64,000 nucleotides of DNA, taken from the NCBI GenBank assembly GCA_963834135.1, contig CAWIAN010000005.1:248001-312000 (forward strand), written 5' to 3'. The stretch is from Bog-257 sp963834135 (GTDB lineage Bacteria; Acidobacteriota; Terriglobia; Terriglobales; Acidobacteriaceae). This document shows positions 33,635 through 40,925 of this stretch, piece by piece (position 1 is the first letter of the stretch; each line of letters begins with the position of its first letter). The position numbers were made by a program, and so were the translations under genes. Below the pieces are notes generated by a model that had not been told where the DNA came from, did not search any database, and was given only the letters and a program-made list of their open reading frames with translations.

Positions 33635-35038
33635 ATGTTAACCCGCGACCAGGCTGCTTCCGTCTTCGACAAGCTTCGCAAGCTCACGATTGCCGATGAG
33701 ATCGAGCTGCTCATCTCCGGCGGCCGGAGCGCTCTCACCCGCTTCGCCAACAACACCATTCATCAGAATATGGCGGAGGAGGAGAGTCATCTCTCCGTCC
33801 GCGTGTCGTTCGGTGGACGAACGGCGCGGGTCACCACGAACAAACACGACGACGACAGCCTGCGCCGCGTGGTGCAGTCGGCCGAGGCGCTGGCCCGTAT
33901 GCAACAAGACGACCCGGACCTGCTACCGATGCCGACTCCAGATGAGGTTCAGCGGAATGGCGACGCTGCCGGAGCCCGCGTGGTGCAACGGCACTTCGAC
34001 AGCACAGCTTGCATAACGGCTGCCGATCGTGCAGCTGCGGTGGCGAAGGTGGTCGAGATTGCGAAGAAGTACTCGCTCACCTCGGCCGGTATTTTTTCCA
34101 CTGCGGACGGCGTCGAAGGTATCTTCAACTCGCATGGCGTAGTGGATTGGTACGAGCAGACGCTGGCCGAGGTGTCGATCACGATGATCGGCGATACGTC
34201 ATCCGGCTGGCAGAAAGCCAACGCCAGCGACGCAACGCAGCTTGATCCGGCCACGCTGGGAGATATCGCGGCGCAGAAAGCGATCGCGTCGCAAAATCCG
34301 CAGGACCTGCCGCCTGGCAAATACACCGTCATCCTCGAACCGGCTGCTGTATTGGACGCTGTAGGCTTTATGTTCTGGGATTTCGGTGGATCGGCGCTGC
34401 TGGACCAGCGCTCCTTTCTCAACGATCGCATTGGCACGCAACTGTTCGGCGAGAACATTACGGTTTGGGACGACGTCTACCATCCGCTGCAACTCGGCAT
34501 GACATTCGACGGCGAGGGGATGAAGCGGCACGGGTTAAAGCTCATCGATAAGGGTGTGGTGCAGCGCGTGACCTTCGCGCGGTCGACTGCGGCGCGAGTA
34601 TTACAGTCAACGTTCGCCGGTAGCGTGGGCATCGTTACTCCGACCGGGCACGGCTTCGCTTTACCCAACGAAATCGGCGAAGTGCCGCTGAACATCGTGT
34701 TCGACGCTCCCGAGACGGCGAAGCGCCAGTCGGTGGAGCAGATGATCGCCGGTACGGAACGAGGAATTCTGGTCACGCGCTTGTGGTACATCCGTGAAGT
34801 TGATCCCTACGAAAAAATCCTCACCGGCATGACGCGCGACGGCACTTTCCTGGTGGAAGGTGGCAAGGTTCGTGGCGGCCTGCGAAACTTCCGCTTCAAT
34901 GAGAGCCTCATCCACATGCTTCAGAATGTGGAATCGATGAGCGATCCGGTTCGATCCTGTGGCGAGGAGTCCATGGACATGGTGGTTCCGGCCATGAAGG
35001 TCCGCGACTTCAACTTCACGGAAACAACCAAGTTCTAG
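33635..35038 (+). CDS. pmbA: TldD/PmbA family protein TldE (PmbA)
   Basis: A 467-residue partner of TldD. It lacks the HExxxH zinc motif, as TldE does, and shows the family architecture: ISGGRSALTRFANNTIHQNMAEEE at the N-terminus, VWDDVYHPLQLGMTFDGEG, GTERGILVTRLWYIREVDPYEKILTGMTRDGTFLVE and the GLRNFRFNESL strand near the end. The start could be ATG 33635 or an upstream in-frame TTG at 33602; neither has a good ribosome binding site. A cluster of direct AT-rich bases between the two genes suggests a separate promoter may exist. Confidence 0.92.
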   Translation: MLTRDQAASVFDKLRKLTIADEIELLISGGRSALTRFANNTIHQNMAEEESHLSVRVSFGGRTARVTTNKHDDDSLRRVVQSAEALARMQQDDPDLLPMPTPDEVQRNGDAAGARVVQRHFDSTACITAADRAAAVAKVVEIAKKYSLTSAGIFSTADGVEGIFNSHGVVDWYEQTLAEVSITMIGDTSSGWQKANASDATQLDPATLGDIAAQKAIASQNPQDLPPGKYTVILEPAAVLDAVGFMFWDFGGSALLDQRSFLNDRIGTQLFGENITVWDDVYHPLQLGMTFDGEGMKRHGLKLIDKGVVQRVTFARSTAARVLQSTFAGSVGIVTPTGHGFALPNEIGEVPLNIVFDAPETAKRQSVEQMIAGTERGILVTRLWYIREVDPYEKILTGMTRDGTFLVEGGKVRGGLRNFRFNESLIHMLQNVESMSDPVRSCGEESMDMVVPAMKVRDFNFTETTKF

Positions 35039-35200
35039 TTACCCTTACCGCCTGCATTCGGACAGGAGCACAGGTAACGTGCTAACACCTTTGTGTCGAT
35101 GCATGTTTCTAACAGGATTAAGGGTGAAAAATCGTTTAAAACTGAAAATACTTGGCGCAGTAACTGTGATTTGATGGTACTTTAGTAACATTCAGAGTAG

Positions 35201-35551
35201 ATGCCTCCGCAGTATCGTGTGGGGTACACGATCATGTCCGCTGGCCACCAATTCGATTTTCGCAATTCGATTCGATTTCCATTACACCTCCAAGTTACGT
35301 TGAAGACTCCCACTGGGGAATATCACGGAACCACCACCGATATTTCGGCGGGGGGAATTTCCTTCCATCTTGACGCGAAGATCGAAGTAGGCTCACCGGT
35401 CGAATTCGCGATTGAAATGCCGATAGACATGTTGGGCACTACGCAGCCGGTTGAAGTGCTGTGTGCTGGGCGAGTAGTGCGTTGCTCTGAGGAAGATCCG
35501 GGACAAAGTGTCGCGGTGGTGATTGATGAGTACCACTTCAAGAGGGTTTAG
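35201..35551 (+). CDS. PilZ domain protein (putative c-di-GMP effector)
   Basis: A 116-residue single PilZ domain. The c-di-GMP binding motifs are both present: RNSIR (RxxxR) near residue 21 and DISAGG (D/NxSxxG) near residue 47, with the beta-barrel strands LHLQVTLKTPTGEYHG and PVEFAIEMP between and after them. This predicts a cytoplasmic c-di-GMP receptor. ATG 35201 is used; ATG 35234 (MSAGHQFDF) is an alternative. The gene overlaps the next one by about 26 bases in another frame, so the receptor and the transcription factor that follows are probably made together. Confidence 0.9.
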   Translation: MPPQYRVGYTIMSAGHQFDFRNSIRFPLHLQVTLKTPTGEYHGTTTDISAGGISFHLDAKIEVGSPVEFAIEMPIDMLGTTQPVEVLCAGRVVRCSEEDPGQSVAVVIDEYHFKRV

Positions 35552-36452
35552 CGGTCCGAAATGGTCGGGGCGCCCTGCGGGCCGGGGTAAGCAGGCAGCC
35601 ACGGTCGTTGCCCCTTCGTCGACTAACGGGGAGACGCACGCCAGTCCGCAGACGATTCGCATCATCCTGGCCGATTCGGAGGCCATCTTCCGGGTTGGGA
35701 TGAGCAAGATCTTTGCCCTGCAGGAGGATCTTGAGGTCGTCGCCCAGACGGAGACCCTGGCACAGACGCTCAACGCGGTAGCCAGTACGCCTTCCGACGT
35801 AATTCTCTTCGAAGCCGGATTGTCTCCCAATCCTGCCGACGCGATCAGCGAAGTGGGACGCCGCGCGGTGCCGGGAGCGAAGTTGATCATGGTCACCCAA
35901 CGCGCCGGCGAACAGGAGACGGTCGATTACCTGCGTCGCGGCGTGCGCGGCATCCTGGCTCGGGCGGTGTCGCCGGAATTGCTGGTGCGCTGTGTACGGA
36001 AAGTTGCCGCGGGCGAGACCTGGCTCGACAAGCAGGGCGTCAATTGGGTCATTGAAGCCTATCGAACCCAGGCCTTGCAGGGGACCGCTCCGCAACGGCA
36101 GCTGCGGCTCAGCGAGAAAGAGATGATGATCATCAGTGGCGTCACCCAGGGCATGAAGAACAAAGACATTGCCCGCGAGGTGAAGACCACGGAGCAGGTA
36201 GTGAAGAACTATCTGCGAAAAATCTACGACAAGCTCAATGTTGCGGACCGCCTGGAACTTGCGCTCTACAGCATGCACCATCGACTTCTGGACGGCTACG
36301 TCTTCCCGAGCTCCGAGCAGGCTGAAGGAGCCACCGAGAGTAAGCCTGCGGCGAATGAGCCGGCGCCGACCTCGCAGGAGTCGGGCCAGAGCTCAAGCGG
36401 TACAACGTCGGCGACGGCAGGCGGCCAGCAAGCGAAACAGAAGCACGCATAA
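35526..36452 (+). CDS. LuxR/NarL-type regulator with a degenerate receiver domain
   Basis: About 308 residues: a flexible N-terminal 40, a receiver-like domain (TIRIILADSEAIFRVGM ... SPELLVRCVRKVAAG) and a LuxR helix-turn-helix (LRLSEKEMMIISGVTQGMKNKD ... VVKNYLRKIYDKLNVADR), then a Ser/Ala/Gln-rich tail of ~55. In the receiver, the phosphoacceptor Asp is replaced by Glu (VILFEAGLSP, codon at 35811), one of the acidic pair is Ser (ADS), and the conserved Lys is Arg (ILARAVSP). It therefore probably is not switched by phosphorylation. The start is inside the PilZ gene (ATG 35526, or TTG 35523). No histidine kinase is adjacent. Confidence 0.88.
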   Translation: MSTTSRGFSGPKWSGRPAGRGKQAATVVAPSSTNGETHASPQTIRIILADSEAIFRVGMSKIFALQEDLEVVAQTETLAQTLNAVASTPSDVILFEAGLSPNPADAISEVGRRAVPGAKLIMVTQRAGEQETVDYLRRGVRGILARAVSPELLVRCVRKVAAGETWLDKQGVNWVIEAYRTQALQGTAPQRQLRLSEKEMMIISGVTQGMKNKDIAREVKTTEQVVKNYLRKIYDKLNVADRLELALYSMHHRLLDGYVFPSSEQAEGATESKPAANEPAPTSQESGQSSSGTTSATAGGQQAKQKHA

Positions 36453-36526
36453 AGTTCCCGTTAAGTTGTTCCTGCCCGCCGGTTGCGCTACTGTAGTTCG
36501 TTCTCTATTTCTCTCCGAGGCCATTC

Positions 36527-37945
36527 ATGCGCACATCACAGTTATCGTTTCGCAAAGTCCTGCTCATCTGCACTGCATTATTCCTGACCGTTGCGCCGGC
36601 ACTAGCGCAGACGCAATCGACCCTGTCGCCAGAGCTGCGAAAGGGCGTCGATGACATCGCGCAACAGGTATTGAAGACCACGGGTGTACCGTCGGCCTCC
36701 GTAGCCGTTGTGCAGGACGGCAAGATCGCTTACGTGCAGGCCTATGGCTCCGCCAGGCTCGATCCGCAGATGGCGGCCACGCCTGCGATGCGTTACAGCA
36801 TCGGCTCCATCAGCAAGCAGTTCACAGCAGCGGCAGTCCTGATGCTGGCGCAGGAAGGCAAGCTGTCCCTCAACGATACGGTGTCGAAGTACATCTCCGG
36901 ACTCACGGAAGGAGACAAGGTCACCATCCGCGAACTGCTGTCGCACACCTCGGGATACCAGGATTTCTGGCCGCAGGACTATGTTCCACCGCTGATGCTG
37001 AAGCCCATCTCAGCCGAGCAGATCATGGACATGTGGGCGCGCAAGCCGCTCGACTTCCAGCCCGGAACAAAGTGGCAATACAGCAACACGAATTATGTGA
37101 TCGCCGGAGCGATCGTCGAGAAGGTCTCCGGCATGACCCTGATGCAGCTTTTAACGGAACGAGTATTCACGCCATTGCAAATGAAATCGGTCACTAACAC
37201 CGACGCTAACCGGCTGCCGCCCAGCGATCCGAGTGGTTATTTCCGCTACGCGCTGGGACCGTTGCATCCGGCGCCCAAGGAAGGTCATGGCTGGATGTTC
37301 GCTGCCGGCGAATTGGCGATGACCCCGGAGGACCTCGCCAAGTGGGACATCTCGATGATCGATCAGAGCGTGTTGAAGCCGGCATCCTATCTTGAGATGG
37401 AGAGAGAGGTGCTGCTGAATGACGGCGTGGGGACGCGCTACGGGTTGGGTGTCACCGTGACCAGCAGCAACGGCCATCGTGTCCTCGAGCACGGCGGCGA
37501 GGTGTCGGGGTTTGTGGCTGAGAACATCGTCATGCCAGACGAGAAGATCGCCGTAGTCGTGCTCACGAACCAGGATGCTTCCGAAGCGGCTGGCGGAATC
37601 GGTAAGCAGGTCTCGGCTCTGCTGTTGAAGGCCGCTACTCCGGCGGATCCACAAGCCGACGCCCTGATGCGCAAGGTCTATGATGGCCTGCAGCAAGGCA
37701 AGATCGACCGCTCACTGTTTACCGACAATTGCAATTCTTACTTCAACGAGCAGGCGCTGAAGGACTACGCGGGAAGTCTCGGGCCACTGGGAGTGCCCGA
37801 AGCATTCACCAACACGCGAACCTCGCTGCGCGGCGGAATGACGGCGCGAATCTATGACGTGAAGTATCCGAACAAGAATCTAGTCATCATCATCTACCAG
37901 ATGCCGGACGGGAAGATCGAGCAGTACCTGATTGCAGAGCAGTAA
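36527..37945 (+). CDS. Serine hydrolase, beta-lactamase class C/AmpC-like family
   Basis: A 472-residue exported protein. Signal peptide ends at LAQTQS. The penicillin-binding fold motifs are present: SxxK as SISK within YSIGSISKQFTAAAVL near residue 93, YSN in WQYSNTNYVIAGAIVEK near residue 186, and an HGG motif in VLEHGGEVSGF near residue 325 in place of KTG. This is the pattern of class C beta-lactamase-like esterases/peptidases and not proof of resistance. A C-terminal ~110-residue domain (ALKDYAGSLGPLGVPEAF) of the DUF3471/NTF2-like kind follows. Its own terminator lies 21 bases downstream. Confidence 0.9.
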   Translation: MRTSQLSFRKVLLICTALFLTVAPALAQTQSTLSPELRKGVDDIAQQVLKTTGVPSASVAVVQDGKIAYVQAYGSARLDPQMAATPAMRYSIGSISKQFTAAAVLMLAQEGKLSLNDTVSKYISGLTEGDKVTIRELLSHTSGYQDFWPQDYVPPLMLKPISAEQIMDMWARKPLDFQPGTKWQYSNTNYVIAGAIVEKVSGMTLMQLLTERVFTPLQMKSVTNTDANRLPPSDPSGYFRYALGPLHPAPKEGHGWMFAAGELAMTPEDLAKWDISMIDQSVLKPASYLEMEREVLLNDGVGTRYGLGVTVTSSNGHRVLEHGGEVSGFVAENIVMPDEKIAVVVLTNQDASEAAGGIGKQVSALLLKAATPADPQADALMRKVYDGLQQGKIDRSLFTDNCNSYFNEQALKDYAGSLGPLGVPEAFTNTRTSLRGGMTARIYDVKYPNKNLVIIIYQMPDGKIEQYLIAEQ

Positions 37946-37966
37946 CAACGGTTCACATAAAAACCA

Positions 37967-37992
37967 AGAGCGGCTGCGAAGCCGCTCTTTTT
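37967..37992. terminator. Bidirectional terminator between convergent genes
   Basis: AGAGCGGCT and AGCCGCTCT form a perfect 9-bp stem around GCGA, followed by TTTTGTT on the plus strand; on the minus strand the stem is followed by TGGTTTTTATG. It serves the serine hydrolase gene and, in the other direction, the gene at 38018. Confidence 0.85.
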
Positions 37993-38017
37993 GTTGCCCG
38001 GCTATCTCCTGACGCAC

Positions 38018-38809
38018 TTACTGCTTCATGGCCTCAAACTTCACGGTCGTCCCACGCATCTTGTCGTCACTGTCGATCTTCATCATCTTGCCGTCCGAAG
38101 TCACGGTCGATCGGGTGACGCTGATGACCTTGCCATTGCGGCGATCGGTTTCTTCGAGTGTGTCCTTACCCATCATCTTCACCGAAACCGTAGAGACGCC
38201 CGGATCGCCCTTCATGGGAGCTTCGGTGCCATCCATCTTGGCGGTATAGGTTTGACCAGTCGGCGAAGTCATGGTCAACATATCGCCGTCGACCTTGTAG
38301 CTCCAGGTGATCGCGTTCTCCGAGATGTCCTCCATCTTGGTTGTCCGCCAAGAGCCCGAAATCGCGTTAGATCCCGCAGGGCCGCTGGCTACTCGCACGG
38401 CCTCGCCTTTTCCCGTCACGGGTGCGGCATTGCTATTGCTGCTGTCGGTAAACTCAAAAGTTGCGGTCTTGCCATCGGACGAAACCGTTGTCTTGGAAGT
38501 GGCAACCACCTTGCCATCTTTCATGTCGGTCTCTTCGATCTCGTGATCGCTAATGACCCTAATGGCAACCGTGTTGTAGTACGGATGACCGCTGACTTTC
38601 TGGGCGTCTCCGTTGGCTTTAATGTTGATGGGCGGTACGCACGTCTTACATTCGTACATCCCGTTCTGCAGCAGATACACGTCCGGCTTCTTGGGAAAGT
38701 CGACCTTGTTCATATCGACTTTCCAGGTGCCGTCAAAGGGACTTTGCGCAGCCGCCAGCAGTGGCAGCAGTAACGTCCCCAGCATAAGGGCCCACGATAT
38801 TCTTCGCAT
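38018..38809 (-). CDS. Secreted protein with an internal duplication
   Basis: A 263-residue exported protein (signal peptide ends LLAAAQS). Two halves of about 110 residues are related: IEETDMKDGKVVATSKTTVS with SDGKTATFEF in the first, LEETDRRNGKVISVTRSTVT with SDGKMMKIDS in the second. Each half also opens with GxW (GTWKVDMNKV / GSWRTTKMED), a lipocalin-like start. One CKTC pair (ECKTCVPP) is present only in the first half. Function unknown; a two-domain lipocalin-type binder is one reading. The gene begins 15 bases after GGAGGGTTC on the minus strand, a good ribosome binding site. Confidence 0.75.
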   Translation of the reverse strand: MRRISWALMLGTLLLPLLAAAQSPFDGTWKVDMNKVDFPKKPDVYLLQNGMYECKTCVPPINIKANGDAQKVSGHPYYNTVAIRVISDHEIEETDMKDGKVVATSKTTVSSDGKTATFEFTDSSNSNAAPVTGKGEAVRVASGPAGSNAISGSWRTTKMEDISENAITWSYKVDGDMLTMTSPTGQTYTAKMDGTEAPMKGDPGVSTVSVKMMGKDTLEETDRRNGKVISVTRSTVTSDGKMMKIDSDDKMRGTTVKFEAMKQ

Positions 38810-38924
38810 TGAACCCTCCGCGGAAGATTTTCGAATTCGGTCGGAAATTATATAGAACTGTTACGAATTAACAACTCACGTTTAGGCGACAGAAGAGCCC
38901 ATGGGTGGTGGCGCAGACAATAAA

Positions 38925-38952
38925 ATCGGGCCTCCAAGTGGGGAGGCCCGAT
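38925..38952 (-). terminator. Terminator for the gene at 38996-39550
   Basis: ATCGGGCCTCC and GGAGGCCCGAT pair perfectly (11 bp) around AAGTGG. Read on the minus strand the stem is followed by TTTATTG, giving a U-rich tail 44 bases beyond the stop of the leftward gene. Confidence 0.75.
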
Positions 38953-38995
38953 CCGCGTAGCTCCAATTGTCGTTGGAAGAAGCAGCGTTCCGACC

Positions 38996-39550
38996 TTAGT
39001 CGCAGTTAGGCGCGGGCTGTCGTGCGCTGCCTCCCTGGTCGCCGCTCAGAGATGCGGGATTCATACAGGTACCCGGATCTGGCGTGTGAGTGGCCATGGC
39101 TCGAGCGCCCGGAGTGCCGCTCATCACCAAGCGTGGGGTGGGCGTGCGAGGGTTGCTGGAAGAATTAGGTTGCTGATCGGTCGGCGTCCCGTTCTGCGGC
39201 GTGCTACCAAGGTTGTTTGCCGGTGCTGAATTCTCCGTATCCGGCGTGCTGCCGGTCGTGCCCATGGTTGAGGTCGAGGGTCGCGTGCTTTCCTGCCCCG
39301 ACGCACCGGTGGTTGATGTCGTGCTGCTCTGCTGATCCTGGACAGTGGTATCGGGAGTGGATCGCTGCGAGTGCCGGCTATTCTTAGCCGCCGAACCATG
39401 GTTGGCCGCTGCACTATTGTTGTCTGTGCTGCTTTGTGTCTGCGTGGACTTGCTGGAATTGCTGGAATCGGAAGCTGGGGAAGTGCTCTGCGCCATTGTC
39501 AATCCCAAACCCAGAAGAGCCATGGCTGCGAGGTAGATAAGCTTCGTCAT
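38996..39550 (-). CDS. Secreted low-complexity Ser/Thr/Asn-rich protein
   Basis: A 184-residue protein with a signal peptide (LIYLAAMALLGLGLTMAQS) and then low-complexity sequence dominated by Ser, Thr, Asn, Gln and Pro (for example SSNSSKSTQTQSSTDNNSAA). The C-terminal 30 residues hold two Cys (GTCMNPASL and PNCD end) that could form one disulfide. It looks intrinsically disordered, like a cell-surface or matrix linker. No homologous family can be named by eye. Amino-acid bias makes it doubtful as a real product, but codon pattern, signal peptide and a following terminator support it. Confidence 0.6.
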   Translation of the reverse strand: MTKLIYLAAMALLGLGLTMAQSTSPASDSSNSSKSTQTQSSTDNNSAAANHGSAAKNSRHSQRSTPDTTVQDQQSSTTSTTGASGQESTRPSTSTMGTTGSTPDTENSAPANNLGSTPQNGTPTDQQPNSSSNPRTPTPRLVMSGTPGARAMATHTPDPGTCMNPASLSGDQGGSARQPAPNCD

Positions 39551-39729
39551 GTGGTGTCTCCGCCCGAACGTGCGTAAGGAATGCTAGCTTGTGTTTGTTA
39601 GACGGGACAGGAACGGCAGGTGGTTTCTCGCCTAAGGTGAAATATATAGGAAGCCCGTTCTTTGGGAAGAAAGAGGGTTTATCCGAAGCCGGATGTCCAA
39701 CGGGGCAGCGAGTGCCGGGGAGCGTCAGT

Positions 39730-40029
39730 TCATTTGGTTTTGGCCGAATCGGCTGGGGTGACCGAAGAGTTCTCTGCCACGCCGTTTGGACTTTCCGGAT
39801 GGCATTTGCATTTGGTCACGATCGCGGAGCGGATGCGGGTACGGAGATCATCGGGAAGCTCGTAAAGGTGGGAGTCCCGGTAAATCTCGATGGTCATCTT
39901 TGTCGTATTGCAAACGACATAGCAGTTGTGGCACCACTGGAGGTGATCTTCCAATTCCGCCCTTGTCTGGGCGTCCATCGAGTCGTCCAGGTAATCGGTG
40001 AGCTCTTTCAGAAAATCAGAGCAGGTCAC
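39730..40029 (-). CDS. Zinc-type anti-sigma factor
   Basis: A 99-residue protein with the ZAS motif HLQWCHNCYVV (HxxxCxxC) near residue 29-36, preceded by the helix TCSDFLKELTDYLDDSMDAQTRAELE. The first Cys (TCSD) may complete the zinc site. No transmembrane segment follows, so this is a soluble anti-sigma factor. Its ATG overlaps the sigma factor stop by four bases (ATGA), the usual coupling that keeps the pair balanced. In this class zinc or thiol chemistry can control release of the sigma factor. Confidence 0.88.
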   Translation of the reverse strand: MTCSDFLKELTDYLDDSMDAQTRAELEDHLQWCHNCYVVCNTTKMTIEIYRDSHLYELPDDLRTRIRSAIVTKCKCHPESPNGVAENSSVTPADSAKTK

Positions 40030-40655
40030 TGTTTGCCATCTCCACCAGTACGATTTTTGAAGTACTTATTCAAGCGTTCTCGCAACTGCAGCCGGGCACG
40101 AAGCAACCGGGACTTCACCGCGGGAATGCTTAAATCGAGGGCGTCGGCCGTTTCTTCGGTCGAGAGCCCTTCTACGTCGCGCAAGACAAACACCGTGCGG
40201 AAGCTCGGAGGCAATCCCTGGATTGTCTTACCCAGGATCTCCTTGAGCTCGCCTTGCGTGTACAACTGCTCGGGATTCGGAGCCCAATCCGCGACCTCGC
40301 GCGGCATGGAATCCTCTTCCGTCTTGATGTCTTCGTCGAGCGAAACCATCCGCTCCGGACGCCGGCGCCGCAGGCGCATCAGCGCCTCGTTCACCGCGAT
40401 ACGAACTAACCAAGTATAAAACTTGGATTGCTCCTGGAAGTTGCCTAAATTCTGGTAGGCCTTCAGGAACGCGTCCTGCACCACATCCTCCGCATCCTCG
40501 CGGTTCTGCGTGATGTGTTGCGCAATCCGGAAAACGTTGCGGTCGTACCGCCGAACCAGCTCCTCGAAGGCGCTGATGTCGCCGGCTTTCGCCGCATGAA
40601 CCAGGGTTAGTTCATCGCCAACTGGTTCTGCTACTTTTGGTTGGATGGTTCCCAT
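40026..40655 (-). CDS. RNA polymerase ECF sigma factor (SigE/RpoE-like)
   Basis: A 209-residue group IV sigma factor. Region 2 is FEELVRRYDRNVFRIAQHITQNREDAEDVVQDAFLKAYQNL with WLVRIAVNEALMRLRRRR; region 4 is LPPSFRTVFVLRDVEGLSTEETADALDLSIPAVKSRLLRARLQLRERL-type (split here by motif: LSTEETADAL, IPAVKSRLLRAR). It is longer in the linker than minimal ECFs, with an acidic LDEDIKTEEDSMPREV stretch. It is translationally coupled to the anti-sigma gene. A sigma-70-like promoter is visible upstream at 40708-40736. Confidence 0.93.
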   Translation of the reverse strand: MGTIQPKVAEPVGDELTLVHAAKAGDISAFEELVRRYDRNVFRIAQHITQNREDAEDVVQDAFLKAYQNLGNFQEQSKFYTWLVRIAVNEALMRLRRRRPERMVSLDEDIKTEEDSMPREVADWAPNPEQLYTQGELKEILGKTIQGLPPSFRTVFVLRDVEGLSTEETADALDLSIPAVKSRLLRARLQLRERLNKYFKNRTGGDGKQ

Positions 40656-40707
40656 ATCTATGCAGATTCAGGATTTTCGGCTCAAAACGGAAAAACCCCG
40701 GTCCCCC

Positions 40708-40736
40708 ATTGTACCCACGGAAGGGGAATTGGTAAA
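40708..40736 (-). promoter_or_regulatory. Candidate promoter of the ECF sigma gene
   Basis: On the minus strand TTTACC (40736-40731) and TACAAT (40713-40708) are separated by 17 bases and lie about 55 bases before the sigma factor ATG. Matches to TTGACA/TATAAT are 4/6 and 5/6. This is a housekeeping-type promoter; I did not see an ECF-type autoregulatory site. Confidence 0.4.
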
Positions 40737-40925
40737 ACTGCGACACATTTTTGTGCTGGGCCGGTCCTCCCCTCCGGCGTCATAGCTTTGGTGGGGCTCT
40801 CTCCAATCATACGGATGGGCACGCCCGCCGGATGTCACAGTCAGGAACCGTTTGTGTCAACGTGTGTTCATGAATCGTAATATGCCAGTGCGTCGGAGGC
40901 TTCCAATCGCGCTAAACTGCATGAA

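Noticed and set aside
36527..37945. Antibiotic-resistance beta-lactamase
   Set aside because: SxxK and YSN motifs are shared by many esterases and peptidases; HGG replaces KTG, and an extra C-terminal domain is present, so resistance is not supported.
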